This document shows positions 16,673 through 25,643 of a stretch of DNA of 64,000 nucleotides, piece by piece. Source of the stretch: Rhodococcus sp. 1168 (GTDB lineage: Bacteria > Actinomycetota > Actinomycetes > Mycobacteriales > Mycobacteriaceae). The position numbers and the translations under genes are program-made. The notes under the pieces were generated by a model. That model saw only the letters and a list, made by a program, of their open reading frames with translations, had not been told where the DNA came from and did no database searches. Location of the stretch: the NCBI RefSeq assembly GCF_002091955.1, contig NZ_MKKY01000018.1:18700-82699 (forward strand), read 5' to 3'. Numbering within the stretch: position 1 is the stretch's first letter; each line of letters begins with the position of its first letter.

Positions 16673-17524
16673 ATGACCGTCGTTGACATGAACAACGCAA
16701 GGTTCGCCGGCAGGGCCATCGCTAGGCAGTCCAAGAGGGACTTGCCGCCGTCGATGGTCGAACGCATGACCCTGATCCTGGACGCGTTCGACGGTCGAGC
16801 AGCCCGGCTGTCCCTCGAAGAAATCTCGTTCTGCACTCAGCTTCCGCGGTCCACTGTTCACCGCATTCTCGATCAGCTCGTCCGGCTCGACTGGGTGGAC
16901 CACGCTTCGGTCGGCTATGGCCTCGGCGCGCGTGCACTCGGACTCGGCGGCGGCGACGGCGGACGTAGCCAGATTCGCGAGGCTGCAGCACCGATCCTGC
17001 ACGAGCTGCACATGCAGACCGGGATGGTCGTCCACCTGTCCGTTCTCGACGGGTCCGAAAGCGTTTGTCTCGACAAGGTCGGCGGACGGTTCGCGGCCGC
17101 ACTGCCCTCCCGCGTCGGTGGCCGAGTCTCGGCACATTCGACGGCAGGTGGAAAGGCGATGCTGGCGTGGCTGGATCCTGAGCATGTCGACACCCTGTTC
17201 GGCCCGGCCCTTCCCCGTTTCACCGACAGCACCATCACCGAGCGGGCGGTTCTGCATCTGGAGTTGAACCGTATTCGTCAGCGCAAGGGGTTGGCGTTCG
17301 GTCTCGGTGAGTCGGTCCGTGGGATCGCATGTGTTGGGTCGGCGATTCGTGGTTACGAAGGCCCGGCCGGCGGTATCGCGCTGTGTGGGGACATGCGGAC
17401 TGCGCAACTCGAGCGAGTTGCGCCGTTGGTGATGGATGCCGCTCGTAAGGTCACGCGCACTCTGTTCCCCGAACTGGGAGCTCCTCGACGTGCCCGCAAA
17501 ACTTTGTCGATTCAGGTGAACTGA
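16673..17524 (+). CDS. IclR-family transcriptional regulator
   Basis: 283-residue IclR protein. The N-terminal winged helix-turn-helix covers about residues 25-80 (SLEEISFCTQLPRSTVHRILDQL contains it; key part LPRSTVHRILD), and the C-terminal effector domain shows SVCLDKVGG, HSTAGGKAMLAWL and the ending GIALCGDM. Family members respond to aromatic or fatty-acid-like ligands and often control neighbouring catabolic genes. ATG 16673 is preceded by GGGGGAG. The gene directly follows the terminator of the catabolic cluster, so it is a candidate regulator of that cluster. Confidence 0.88.
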   Translation: MTVVDMNNARFAGRAIARQSKRDLPPSMVERMTLILDAFDGRAARLSLEEISFCTQLPRSTVHRILDQLVRLDWVDHASVGYGLGARALGLGGGDGGRSQIREAAAPILHELHMQTGMVVHLSVLDGSESVCLDKVGGRFAAALPSRVGGRVSAHSTAGGKAMLAWLDPEHVDTLFGPALPRFTDSTITERAVLHLELNRIRQRKGLAFGLGESVRGIACVGSAIRGYEGPAGGIALCGDMRTAQLERVAPLVMDAARKVTRTLFPELGAPRRARKTLSIQVN

Positions 17525-17569
17525 CCCCAGGTCTGCGCAGTTATGTGAGATGGCGCACAATTGTCGGCA

Positions 17570-18871
17570 ATGACTCAGTCGACAGGCCCCGAGCCTGCGC
17601 TGGCGGCAGGCGAAGACCCGCGCCGTTACGCGCAGATACTGACGGCCGTCTACGACGCGACGATGGCAGGCGGTAAAGGCCCCGCCCGGCCACGCGAGGT
17701 GATCGGCGACTCGTGGCGTCGGTTGCAAACCCTCGGTATCGATCCCGAGCAAAAATCCGTCTCACCCTCACTCGTAAACGTCTCCGATCTCGAGCGGAGC
17801 CGCAGGGATTCGGGTCTGTTCGACGTCCTCGACGATCTGGCCAGAGGTCTGGAATCGGTCGTTCAGGACGGCAACAACATCCTCGTCGTGGCGGACCGAC
17901 ACGGGCGGGTGCTGTGGCGCAGTGGCTCGACGTCGGTGCTCGATCGCGCCGACGGGCTCGGATTTGTCGAGGGTGCCAGCTGGGCCGAGGATGCGGTGGG
18001 TACCAATGCCATCGGTACTGCGTTGGTCTCGCGTCGGGCCGTGCAGATCTTTTCCGCGGAACACTACGTGCGCAGCCACCATCCGTGGACCTGCGCAGGC
18101 GCGCCCATCAAGGACCCGCGCACCGGGCATGTCCTCGGCGCACTCGACGTCAGCGGGCCCGCAAACACCGTGCACCCGACGACCCTTGCACTGGTCGATG
18201 CCATAGCGCGTCTTACCGAATCCCAATTGCGTGAACATCATCGGCAGAACCTGGATCGGCTGCGTTCGGTCGCTGCCCCCATGCTCGCTCGGTTGCATGC
18301 CCCGGCATTGGCCGTCGACGCCAACGGGTGGGTAGCGGCCACCTCGTCCGTAGCGTTGCGCACTCGAGTTCTTCTGCCCGAGGACCTGGCCACGGGCAGA
18401 TTCTGGATGCCGACGCTCGGTGTGTGTGAAGTCGAGCCGTTGCCCGGCGGATGGCTCGTCCGGCCGACCGGGGTGGCGGAGCACGCATCGGTCTCCGAGA
18501 CGGCCGGTGCCACGACGATCTGCATCGATCTACGTCATCCACAGCACACGCGGGTACAGATCCGTAGCGAGGTAGGGGAGTGGGCACACGAGCCGACGCC
18601 ACGTCACGCAGAGATTCTCTACCTCCTGGCCGTCCATCGGGAGGGACGGACTGCGGCACAGATGGCGGCGGACCTCTTCGGCGACGGAGGGAGGGCGATC
18701 ACCGTGCGAGCCGAAATGTCACGCCTCCGAAAGCACTTGTCTGGCGTGGTCATGACCCAGCCCTACCGGTTCGACGCGTCGGCGACCGTCGAGATTTTGC
18801 TGCCCGAGGACATCAGCAGACTGCTGCCGCATTCCTCGGCACCGGCGGTTCGGGCCCGACGTATCAGCTGA
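17570..18871 (+). CDS. GAF-domain transcriptional regulator (AcoR-like sensor part, no AAA+ domain)
   Basis: 433-residue regulator. The first half (about residues 50-220) is an AcoR-type GAF sensor with IGDSWRRLQTLGIDP, GASWAEDAVGTNAIGTAL and HHPWTCAGAPI. Unlike sigma-54 activators it has no central AAA+ domain. The C-terminal part contains a winged-helix-like segment (HREGRTAAQMAADLFGD...TVRAEMSRLRKHL). This architecture is common in rhodococci near monooxygenase and alcohol-utilisation genes. It begins 45 bases after the IclR gene. ATG 17570 is preferred over TTG 17561; no strong ribosome site is visible. Confidence 0.8.
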   Translation: MTQSTGPEPALAAGEDPRRYAQILTAVYDATMAGGKGPARPREVIGDSWRRLQTLGIDPEQKSVSPSLVNVSDLERSRRDSGLFDVLDDLARGLESVVQDGNNILVVADRHGRVLWRSGSTSVLDRADGLGFVEGASWAEDAVGTNAIGTALVSRRAVQIFSAEHYVRSHHPWTCAGAPIKDPRTGHVLGALDVSGPANTVHPTTLALVDAIARLTESQLREHHRQNLDRLRSVAAPMLARLHAPALAVDANGWVAATSSVALRTRVLLPEDLATGRFWMPTLGVCEVEPLPGGWLVRPTGVAEHASVSETAGATTICIDLRHPQHTRVQIRSEVGEWAHEPTPRHAEILYLLAVHREGRTAAQMAADLFGDGGRAITVRAEMSRLRKHLSGVVMTQPYRFDASATVEILLPEDISRLLPHSSAPAVRARRIS

Positions 18872-18929
18872 CGACATGTGTGAGCCTCGGTAGGCGCGCT
18901 CGAACGCTACCTGAACCTCTCGTGCATAC

Positions 18930-19050
18930 TGCTGGACGAAGCACTCAGCAAGCCAGTCGCAGGGGGAAGCCGGTCGAAATCCGGCACTGACCCGCAACGG
19001 TAGGCCGTCTCACTCGTGGAGACGGCGAGTCCGATTACCCAGCGGCTGTG
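18930..19050 (+). promoter_or_regulatory. Cobalamin riboswitch
   Basis: The leader of the downstream importer carries the conserved B12-riboswitch core: GGGAAGCCGGTCGAAATCC (from 18964), then CACTGACCCGCAACGGTA (B12 box region, about 18984-19002), a GCCGTCTC/GAGACGGC stem (19004-19026) and GAGTCCGATTACCC (about 19027-19040). This order matches the cobalamin class. Binding of a cobalamin should lower expression of the four genes at 19161-22697. Outer boundaries are approximate. A TGCATACT sequence at 18923-18930 could be the -10 region. Confidence 0.88.
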
Positions 19051-19160
19051 TGTGCGACACCTATTCGTCGTGGTCTACGAATCGGCAGTCCAGCGCGTGG
19101 CCGATTTTGTGCTGCGCGGCGACTCTCATTTCGTGGCTCTGATCTCCAAGTGAGGTTCAT

Positions 19161-20156
19161 ATGTCACCAGCTACCCCCTCCATCATCCGAATTGTCGCGG
19201 TCGGGTCCGCAGCAGCGCTGCTCTTCGCGGGCTGCTCGCGTGGCGATTCGGTGGACGCCACCTCGACCGGAGTCGCGTTCGAGAAGCCGGTCTCCATCTC
19301 CAACTGCGACCTCACCCAGCAGTTCGATACCCCTCCTCAACGCATCATTTCCATGAACGACCATGTCACCGAGGTGCTCATCGAGATGGGTGTCGCGGAC
19401 CGGATCGTCGGGATGGGTTATCAGAACGCCTCACCCACCGCGGAGACGGCAGACGCATTTGCTGGAATCACCGGCCTCGCCGATGAATACCCGACGAAAG
19501 AACAGATCCTCGATCTCGACCCCGACCTCGTCGTGGGCGGCATGCGGAGCGCATTCAACGACAAGGAGGGCCGCTCCCGCGAGTCGTTCGCCGAGGTCGG
19601 TATCGCGACGTTCCTGTTCTCCGAGTATTGCGGATCGGGATTCCCCGACATCGGGATGCTCGAAAACGACTACACCCAGCTCGGTGAAATCCTGGGAACC
19701 GAGGACGCCGCGAAGGACGTCACCGACGGGGTCGTGTCGGGCCTGAACGCAGTGGGCGCGAAATTGACCGGCGTGGCTCCCACCCCGACGTTCTTCTACG
19801 ACTCCGGTGAAGACGTTCCCACGACCATCGGGGGCGTCGGCGTCGGGCAACTCATCGGAAATTACGCCGGGGCAGGAAACATCTTCCCCGAAGGCGAGCT
19901 TCCCTACCTCAAAACCACCTGGGAGATCATCGGTGAACGCGCCCCGCAGGCGATCGTCGTCCTCGACTACGGCGATACCTCGGCGCAGGCCAAAATCGAT
20001 TTCCTGAAAAGTCATCCGATCGTGGCGACGACGCCTGCCGTCCGAAGCGACAATTTCATCGTCGTACCCCTCGACGACTTCTTCGAGAGCCCGCGTCTGG
20101 TGACCAGCGTGGACACGATCGCGCACGCTTTGCACCCGGACCGGTTCCAGGACTGA
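19161..20156 (+). CDS. ABC transporter substrate-binding lipoprotein, BtuF/FecB type
   Basis: 331-residue helical-backbone solute receptor. Lipoprotein signal with LLFAGC (Cys25), then PQRIISMNDHVTEVLIEMG...RIVGMGY, the standard start of the periplasmic-binding type II fold. The B12 riboswitch upstream indicates a corrinoid or cobalt-related ligand. Proteins of this subgroup have also been named putative F420-0 transporters, and siderophore uptake is possible given the FhuF-like gene in the operon. ATG 19161 has GAGG upstream. Its stop overlaps the permease start (TGATG). Confidence 0.87.
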   Translation: MSPATPSIIRIVAVGSAAALLFAGCSRGDSVDATSTGVAFEKPVSISNCDLTQQFDTPPQRIISMNDHVTEVLIEMGVADRIVGMGYQNASPTAETADAFAGITGLADEYPTKEQILDLDPDLVVGGMRSAFNDKEGRSRESFAEVGIATFLFSEYCGSGFPDIGMLENDYTQLGEILGTEDAAKDVTDGVVSGLNAVGAKLTGVAPTPTFFYDSGEDVPTTIGGVGVGQLIGNYAGAGNIFPEGELPYLKTTWEIIGERAPQAIVVLDYGDTSAQAKIDFLKSHPIVATTPAVRSDNFIVVPLDDFFESPRLVTSVDTIAHALHPDRFQD

Positions 20157-21244
20157 TGGCCACCGCTATCGAAACCCGAACCGCACCCGCCGAACCCACG
20201 AGAATTCGGCGTTCACGCTTTCGCCTCGGAGTTGTTCTTGTGCTGCTGACGATCGGGCTTCTGGCTGCGATCGCCGCAGCAGCATCGTTCGGATCGGTAC
20301 GGATTCCGGTCGGCGACGTCTGGGCGATCGTGATGCACAAGGTGATGCCCGGAGCGTTCGAATCCTGGTGGACCGAGGCCCGCGAAGTGATCGTCCTCGA
20401 CTCACGTCTGCCGCGGTCGTTGACGGCAGCGGTCGTCGGTGCCTCGCTTGCGATTGCGGGCGGCGTCGCACAGGCCGTCACGCGCAACCCGCTGGCCGAT
20501 CCGTACCTGTTGGGAGTTTCCTCGGGAGCAGGCTTCGGCGTCGTGGTGGTGATGGCGCTCGGTATCGGAGCGGGTGCGCTCGGGGTCTTCACCATTCCAG
20601 CGGCGGCATTCATCGGGGCAATGGTCCCGTTGTTCCTGGCATTGTTGATCGGTGGCAGGTACCCGCAGTCGACGGCCATCGTCCTCGTCGGCGTCGCGAT
20701 GGGCGCCATATTCTCGGCGCTCATCACCTTCACGCTCTTGGTGTTCGCTGACGAACACACCCTGAGTGGCGTATTGCACTGGCTTGCAGGGGGATTCGGC
20801 GACGCGCGCTGGTCGACGCTGGCTTTCCCCACGGTCGCGCTCCTGGTAGTCGGTACGGGGTTGCTGCTCAGTGCGCCGCGAATGGACCTGCTCAAGACTG
20901 GCGACGATGGGGCCGCGGCGCTGGGTCTCAATGTGCAACGGTTCCGTGTAGTGCAACTTCTCGCAGTCTCGATGCTGGCCGGCGCTGCCGTATCCGTCGG
21001 TGGCGGAATCGGTTTCGTAGGATTGCTCGTACCTCATCTGTCGGGATACATCGTCGGTACCCGGGCAGTCCGACTGCTCCCCGTGGCGGCCCTGCTCGGG
21101 GCGATTGCGTTGGTAGGGGCTGATACGTTCGCACGATCGGTTTCCAGCAGCACCGAGGTTCCGGTGGGAGTGGTCACCGCACTGGTCGGCGCACCGATCT
21201 TCGTGTTCATGCTCTCTCGCCAATACGGAAGGGCGGAGCGATGA
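20156..21244 (+). CDS. ABC transporter permease, FecCD/BtuC family
   Basis: 362-residue FecCD-family permease with about ten predicted membrane spans. Family segments include LPRSLTAAVVGASLAIAGGV, NPLADPYLLGVSSGAG, FVGLLVPHL and the ending GAPIFVFMLSR. A cytoplasmic N-terminus of about 20 residues precedes the first span. It lies between the lipoprotein and ATPase genes with one- and four-base overlaps, so the three make one importer under the cobalamin riboswitch. Confidence 0.9.
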   Translation: MATAIETRTAPAEPTRIRRSRFRLGVVLVLLTIGLLAAIAAAASFGSVRIPVGDVWAIVMHKVMPGAFESWWTEAREVIVLDSRLPRSLTAAVVGASLAIAGGVAQAVTRNPLADPYLLGVSSGAGFGVVVVMALGIGAGALGVFTIPAAAFIGAMVPLFLALLIGGRYPQSTAIVLVGVAMGAIFSALITFTLLVFADEHTLSGVLHWLAGGFGDARWSTLAFPTVALLVVGTGLLLSAPRMDLLKTGDDGAAALGLNVQRFRVVQLLAVSMLAGAAVSVGGGIGFVGLLVPHLSGYIVGTRAVRLLPVAALLGAIALVGADTFARSVSSSTEVPVGVVTALVGAPIFVFMLSRQYGRAER

Positions 21245-22008
21245 CTCTGTCGTTGCACGAGATCACCGCCCGGCTGGGTTCGCGAGAAGTTTTGCACAGC
21301 ATCAACTTCAAAGTCCGTCCCGGAGAAATCCTTGGGCTCGTCGGACCCAACGGATCAGGCAAGACGACGGCACTGCGCTGCTGCTACCGGGCGCTGGCAC
21401 CGGCGTCCGGGTCCGTCCTCGTCGACGATGTCGACGCGCGGTCGATGAAGCGCTCGGAACTCGCGCGGACCGTCGGCGTCGCAGCGCAGGAGCCCGAGGC
21501 ATCCGTGGGGCTGACGGTCCGAGAATCGGTCGCGCTCGGAAGGGTGCCGCACCGCGGCTGGTTCTCTCCCCCGACCGCATCCGACGACGAGGTCGTGGAA
21601 TCCTGCCTGCGTCGAGTGGACCTGCTCGCTCTGGCCGACCGTGATGTCGGAGCATTGTCCGGCGGTGAGCGCCAACGCGTCTCCATTGCCCGCGCGGTGG
21701 CCCAACAGCCGCGAGTTCTGCTGCTCGACGAGCCGACCAACCATCTCGATCTGCGCCATCAACTTATCGTCATGAGTGCCATTGCCGACCTGGCTGCCGA
21801 CGGGCTCGCTATCGTCATCACTGTGCACGATCTGCGTCTGGCCGTCGAGTACTGCTCCTCGCTGGCGGTTCTCGACGGCGGATCGGTCGTTGCCTCGGGC
21901 CCGACCGCCGAAGTTCTGACCGACTCGTTGCTGGCGGAGGTATTCGGAATTCGCGCGACGGTGCGTACCCACCCGAGGCCCATCATCGACGTTCACGGGC
22001 TGGCATGA
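21241..22008 (+). CDS. ABC transporter ATP-binding protein, BtuD/FecE type
   Basis: 255-residue ATPase for the FecCD-type permease. Walker A is GPNGSGKTT, the signature is LSGGERQRV and Walker B is VLLLDEPTNHLD, followed by the H-loop TVHD. The ATG overlaps the permease stop (ATGA) and its stop overlaps the next gene in the same way. It energises uptake of the corrinoid- or siderophore-like ligand. Confidence 0.9.
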   Translation: MTLSLHEITARLGSREVLHSINFKVRPGEILGLVGPNGSGKTTALRCCYRALAPASGSVLVDDVDARSMKRSELARTVGVAAQEPEASVGLTVRESVALGRVPHRGWFSPPTASDDEVVESCLRRVDLLALADRDVGALSGGERQRVSIARAVAQQPRVLLLDEPTNHLDLRHQLIVMSAIADLAADGLAIVITVHDLRLAVEYCSSLAVLDGGSVVASGPTAEVLTDSLLAEVFGIRATVRTHPRPIIDVHGLA

Positions 22009-22697
22009 GCGTCTATGCGCGTGCCGCGGCGCGAGTACCGGGGCTCGACGAATATCTCGAAGGTCCGTTCGATCTCCCTGCGTCGGTGATGCTCGACGCC
22101 GCTTGGATACGGGCACGCGTCGTGGACACCGGAGTGCGGTGGAACTGCTCCGACGACCGAGTCAATGGCACTCTGTGGTGGTATTCAGCCAGCTCGACGC
22201 TCGCCTTCGTTGCCGTCGCCACCGCGCTGGTGACCGATGAGGCCGCGGATCCAAGGCTCGATACCGCGCACTGCTTCCTGCGGCCCAATGGTTATCTGGG
22301 TGGAGTGCGAACCGAGCTGACCATCTCGACCGAGCAGTTGGCACCCGCACTGGACGCAACCTTCGCGGGCATCATCGACGTACTCGCCGAGGCGTCGGGA
22401 GCCCGCCGACAGGCGTTGTGGGCAATCGCGACGGACTCTCTCGCGAACCGCAGCCTCGACGTCGGGGCAGCGCTCGGGGACAGGGCCGTCGGCAGCCGCT
22501 TCGCCACGTCGCTGATCGCGAACATGCAGGAAACGCTGCCGTCGCCGAGATTTGTCGACGTAGGGGGCTGCCGGTTCACCCGGCGCTGCTCGTGTTGCCT
22601 TCTGTACGAGACCGCGGGAGCCGACAAGTGCACCAGCTGCCCTCGGCGAACGCCAGAGGATCGTCGGCGTGGACTCGAGATCGCCGCCGACTACTAG
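22005..22697 (+). CDS. FhuF-like [2Fe-2S] protein, putative reductase of the imported metal complex
   Basis: 230-residue protein with a FhuF-type C-terminus: Cys197-Cys198-x10-Cys209-x2-Cys212, plus an extra Cys195, the signature for a [2Fe-2S] cluster in ferric-siderophore reductases. The N-terminal part (FRPNG-like segment CFLRPNGYLGG) is weakly conserved. It starts with ATGA inside the ATPase gene, so it belongs to the riboswitch-controlled operon. In siderophore systems FhuF reduces Fe(III) after uptake. Under a cobalamin riboswitch it could instead reduce a Co(III) corrinoid, or the importer might be a metallophore system using a B12-linked switch. Both are inference. Confidence 0.8.
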   Translation: MSVYARAAARVPGLDEYLEGPFDLPASVMLDAAWIRARVVDTGVRWNCSDDRVNGTLWWYSASSTLAFVAVATALVTDEAADPRLDTAHCFLRPNGYLGGVRTELTISTEQLAPALDATFAGIIDVLAEASGARRQALWAIATDSLANRSLDVGAALGDRAVGSRFATSLIANMQETLPSPRFVDVGGCRFTRRCSCCLLYETAGADKCTSCPRRTPEDRRRGLEIAADY

Positions 22698-22716
22698 GGG
22701 CTGTAGTAGTCGGCGG
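22684..22716 (+). terminator. Hairpin spanning the stop codon of the FhuF-like gene
   Basis: Perfect 13-bp inverted repeat, CCGCCGACTACTA (22684-22696) and TAGTAGTCGGCGG (22704-22716), with a 7-base loop. The left arm contains the last codons and stop of the FhuF-like gene. It should end the cobalamin-controlled transcript, although it has no T tract. Confidence 0.6.
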
Positions 22717-22728
22717 TATGGTGTCCTC

Positions 22729-23256
22729 ATGACTTCCCGGCCAGACGGTTGCGCACGCGTGCGCGGTGCATTCGTCGGCGCCGCATCCGGTGCGCTGAGT
22801 GTCGCTGCGCACGGTGTCGGTGGGGGAGCCATGGTGCCGAGCGAATCGGCGCTGATTCTGCTTCTCGCGGTCAGCGCCGCGGTGGGTGGAGCGGTCGTAG
22901 CTCTCGGCGAGCGTGGGGGATGGGCTTCGACGCCGGTGACCCTGATGGTCGGCCAGTTGCTCGGCCACACGATTTTGACGATCGCCGCCGAACATGATCA
23001 CGGGTCTTTCCTGACACCCACGATGGCGGGTGCGCACGCATTCGCAACGGTGTTGTGTGCGTTACTGATTCGAGCGGCCGTTCTGGGACATGGGCACGCA
23101 CTGTCCATCCTCCGTCGCATTCTCCCGGTGCTGAACCTGTCGATTCCGGTGCAGCAGTTCCCTTGCCCCGGAGCACCCGAGTACCGTCCCGACGTCGTTC
23201 TCCGGCTGTTGGTGTCTTCCGGGGTCGGTACGCGCGGGCCTCCCCGCCCCGCCTGA
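22729..23256 (+). CDS. Small polytopic membrane protein of unknown function (copper island)
   Basis: 175-residue hydrophobic protein with about four or five membrane spans (roughly residues 10-30, 35-55, 60-85, 90-115) and His residues in loops (GHTILTIAAEHDHGS and GHGHAL). I do not recognise a named family. The following genes encode a PCuAC chaperone, a DyP peroxidase and a cupredoxin, so a role in metal handling at the membrane is plausible but not shown. ATG 22729 is the first start after the terminator hairpin; no ribosome site is obvious. A 213-base gap to the next gene shows no clear feature. Confidence 0.65.
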   Translation: MTSRPDGCARVRGAFVGAASGALSVAAHGVGGGAMVPSESALILLLAVSAAVGGAVVALGERGGWASTPVTLMVGQLLGHTILTIAAEHDHGSFLTPTMAGAHAFATVLCALLIRAAVLGHGHALSILRRILPVLNLSIPVQQFPCPGAPEYRPDVVLRLLVSSGVGTRGPPRPA

Positions 23257-23469
23257 CCTTCCCTTTTTCGAAGCGGCACGCCACTGAGGGCGGAGTCTTG
23301 CTTCGGCATATCCACATTCGGTCGTATCGAGCACGACCACACGACCATGCGATCGCACGGTCGGCAGCGTCGTCCTCGGGTGGTTCGTGCCACTACTCGG
23401 CCATTCAGCCTTTCTCGCCATCGACGCCGTACTCGGATTTCGGCATCGAACGAACACTATGGAGACATC

Positions 23470-23949
23470 ATGAAACTCGGAAAAGCACTGCTCGTAGCCC
23501 TCGCAGCCGGAACGCTGCTCGTCGGCTGTTCCTCGAACGACGCACCGACGCCCGAGGCGGACTCCGTCACCGTCAGGGAAGCGTGGGTCAAGGCCGCCGA
23601 CGAAGGCATGACCTCGGCATTCGCCGAAATTCAGAACACCGGGGAGGGTCAGGTACGCGTCGTATCCGCGCAGTCGCCTTCGTCTCCGATGGTGGAATTG
23701 CACGAGGTCGTCTCCAGCGCAGATGGTTCCATGGTCATGCAACCCAAGGATGGTGGCTTCGCTGTCGCAGCTGGTGACACCAAGGTGCTCCAGGCAGGCG
23801 GAGACCACCTCATGCTGATGGGGGTGACCTCGCCGCTGACCCCAGGTAGTGACACCGAGTTCACACTGACCTTCGAGGACGGGTCGACGTCGATGTTCAC
23901 GGCGCAGGTCCGCGAGTTCGCGGGCGCCCAGGAAAACTACGGTGGCTGA
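23470..23949 (+). CDS. PCuAC-family copper chaperone lipoprotein
   Basis: 159-residue extracytoplasmic Cu(I) chaperone. The lipoprotein signal ends LLVGC (Cys20). Copper ligands of the family motif are visible as His78, Met90, His113 and Met115 (HEV...MVM...GDHLMLMG). In other bacteria PCuAC delivers copper to cytochrome oxidase. GGAGA precedes ATG 23470. The stop lies inside the start of the DyP peroxidase gene (8-base overlap), so copper delivery and the exported peroxidase appear translationally coupled. Confidence 0.9.
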   Translation: MKLGKALLVALAAGTLLVGCSSNDAPTPEADSVTVREAWVKAADEGMTSAFAEIQNTGEGQVRVVSAQSPSSPMVELHEVVSSADGSMVMQPKDGGFAVAAGDTKVLQAGGDHLMLMGVTSPLTPGSDTEFTLTFEDGSTSMFTAQVREFAGAQENYGG

Positions 23950-25117
23950 GCGGACACCTCCGCATCGCACGAGAATCAGTCGGCGACACCTCCTCGGTGG
24001 AGGTGTCGCCGCACTCGGCGCTGCCGGATTGACCTACGGAATCGCCAGGGAGCCGGCTGAAATCGAATTCGGAGCCCTGACAGTTCCCTACTACGGTGAG
24101 CACCAGTCCGGGATCGCCACCCCACCGCAGGCCCACGGAATGTTCGTAGCTTTCGACTTGCGCGCGGGCACAACGCAGTCCGATGTCGTCGGCATCATGA
24201 AGATGTGGACAGCCGATGCTGCGCGACTGACGCAAGGATTGCCGGCGTTGGCCGACACCGAGCCCGAATTGGCACTGGATCCAGCCAGACTCACCGTCAC
24301 TGTCGGATTCGGCCCCGGCGCATACGACGCCTCCGGCATAACCAAGCCGGGGTGGTTGGCCCCATTGCCCGAGTTCGGTATCGACCGACTCGAATCACGC
24401 TGGAGCGGAGGTGATCTACTGCTACAGCTGTGCGCCGACGACCCTGTTTCCCTCGCGCACGCAGTCCGCGTGTTGGCCAAGAATGTGCGCTCGATGGCGT
24501 CGATCCGCTGGGTTCAACGTGGTTTTCGAGCAGCACACGGAGCACAGCCCTCTGGCACCACGATGCGGAATCTGATGGGGCAGATCGACGGTACGGAGAA
24601 TCCGGATCCAGCAACAGATTTCGATGCTTTGGTGTGGGACAGCACCGGCGGAACTTCACTGGTGTTGCGCCGAATTGCCGTCGAACTCGATACGTGGGAC
24701 GAGTTGGATCGCGGGGGAAGGGAGTTCGTAATGGGTCGGCGACTCGACAGCGGGGCGCCGCTGACCGGGGAGTCCGAACGTGACGTCGCGGACTTCGACG
24801 CTACCGACAGCTTCGGAATACCGGTGATCTCACCGGCTTCGCACATCGCCCGTGCGCACCACACGCATGGCGGTGAGCGCTTCTTCCGTCGCGCCTACAA
24901 TTACGACGACCCACCGTCGGATGACAAGACCAGCAATTCGGGTCTGATCTTTGCGGCTTTCCAACGCGATATCGATAGTCAATTTCTGCCGGTGCAGCAA
25001 CGTCTGGACGCCCATGACGCGCTCAACGAGTGGACGACCCCTATCGGGTCCGCGGTCTTCGCGATTCCGCCGGGGGTCGAGGAAGGCGGCTATCTGGGTG
25101 AGCAGGTGTTCCGATAG
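23942..25117 (+). CDS. Tat-exported dye-decolourising (DyP-type) haem peroxidase
   Basis: 391-residue DyP-type peroxidase. A twin-arginine signal (SRRHLLGG, Arg14-Arg15) is followed by a hydrophobic stretch and a cut near residue 35, so it is exported folded with haem. The distal GxxDG motif is GQIDGTENP (about residues 212-220), and a haem-contact Arg occurs in FFRRAYNYDD. Class A/EfeB-like enzymes act on dyes, porphyrins or iron compounds. GTG 23942 overlaps the PCuAC gene. Confidence 0.9.
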   Translation: MAERTPPHRTRISRRHLLGGGVAALGAAGLTYGIAREPAEIEFGALTVPYYGEHQSGIATPPQAHGMFVAFDLRAGTTQSDVVGIMKMWTADAARLTQGLPALADTEPELALDPARLTVTVGFGPGAYDASGITKPGWLAPLPEFGIDRLESRWSGGDLLLQLCADDPVSLAHAVRVLAKNVRSMASIRWVQRGFRAAHGAQPSGTTMRNLMGQIDGTENPDPATDFDALVWDSTGGTSLVLRRIAVELDTWDELDRGGREFVMGRRLDSGAPLTGESERDVADFDATDSFGIPVISPASHIARAHHTHGGERFFRRAYNYDDPPSDDKTSNSGLIFAAFQRDIDSQFLPVQQRLDAHDALNEWTTPIGSAVFAIPPGVEEGGYLGEQVFR

Positions 25118-25127
25118 CTTCGAGAAC

Positions 25128-25562
25128 CTAAGGAACCCACCAGTGACCGTTGCCGCGGACGATCGTCCAGCCGCCCGGAATGTCGGTCCACGCCGAGACG
25201 TCACCCGATCCGGTGCGGATGGGCCCGGTGTCCAGCGGTCCGGGGAATGCGACGCCACCGACCTGGGTGGTGTTGTTGAACCAGTTGATGGCGCAGTTGC
25301 ACCAGTTGTTGAGGGAGAAGTCGGTCAATCCTGGGAGTGCGGGATCGACCCGTACGAAGATCGGTTGGTTGATGAAAACCTGATCGAGCCGCCATTCGAG
25401 AACCCCGGCAGGATCGAAGCCGACGGTTGGGCTGATCTCGCCTGCAGGTACGAAGCGTGCAGGTGCGGCTTGCGCGGTAGCCGATCCCATCAGCGAGGCG
25501 ACGAGGACGAACAGGAGGGAGAACAGAACAGCTGCGCTGCTGCGGCCGTGTCGCTCGGTCAT
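25128..25562 (-). CDS. Small secreted protein of unknown function
   Basis: 144-residue protein with a Sec signal peptide: Arg-containing start, hydrophobic VLFSLLFVLVASLMG, and AQAAPA as the likely cleavage site near residue 30. The mature part is rich in Trp, Gly and Asn and ends GNGHWWVP, with two Cys (NWCNCAINW). I do not recognise a family. ATG 25562 is set by GAGAGG six bases upstream on the - strand. The 81-base gap to the cupredoxin gene should hold divergent promoters. It is convergent with the DyP gene, whose stop is 10 bases away. Confidence 0.7.
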   Translation of the reverse strand: MTERHGRSSAAVLFSLLFVLVASLMGSATAQAAPARFVPAGEISPTVGFDPAGVLEWRLDQVFINQPIFVRVDPALPGLTDFSLNNWCNCAINWFNNTTQVGGVAFPGPLDTGPIRTGSGDVSAWTDIPGGWTIVRGNGHWWVP

Positions 25563-25643
25563 GGGGTGCCTCTCGAAGGGGTGAACTTCCGCAATGATGT
25601 TACCCGAGCTCAGGACCACACACCTGGCGGTAGCCTCGGTGTA

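Noticed and set aside
16468..16686. 72-codon frame before the IclR gene
   Set aside because: No ribosome site, unusual composition and overlap with the IclR start; it covers the palindromes and is more likely non-coding.
24951..25643. Upstream extension of the cupredoxin frame
   Set aside because: It runs antisense through the secreted-protein gene and the end of the DyP gene; the lipoprotein signal begins at 25644.
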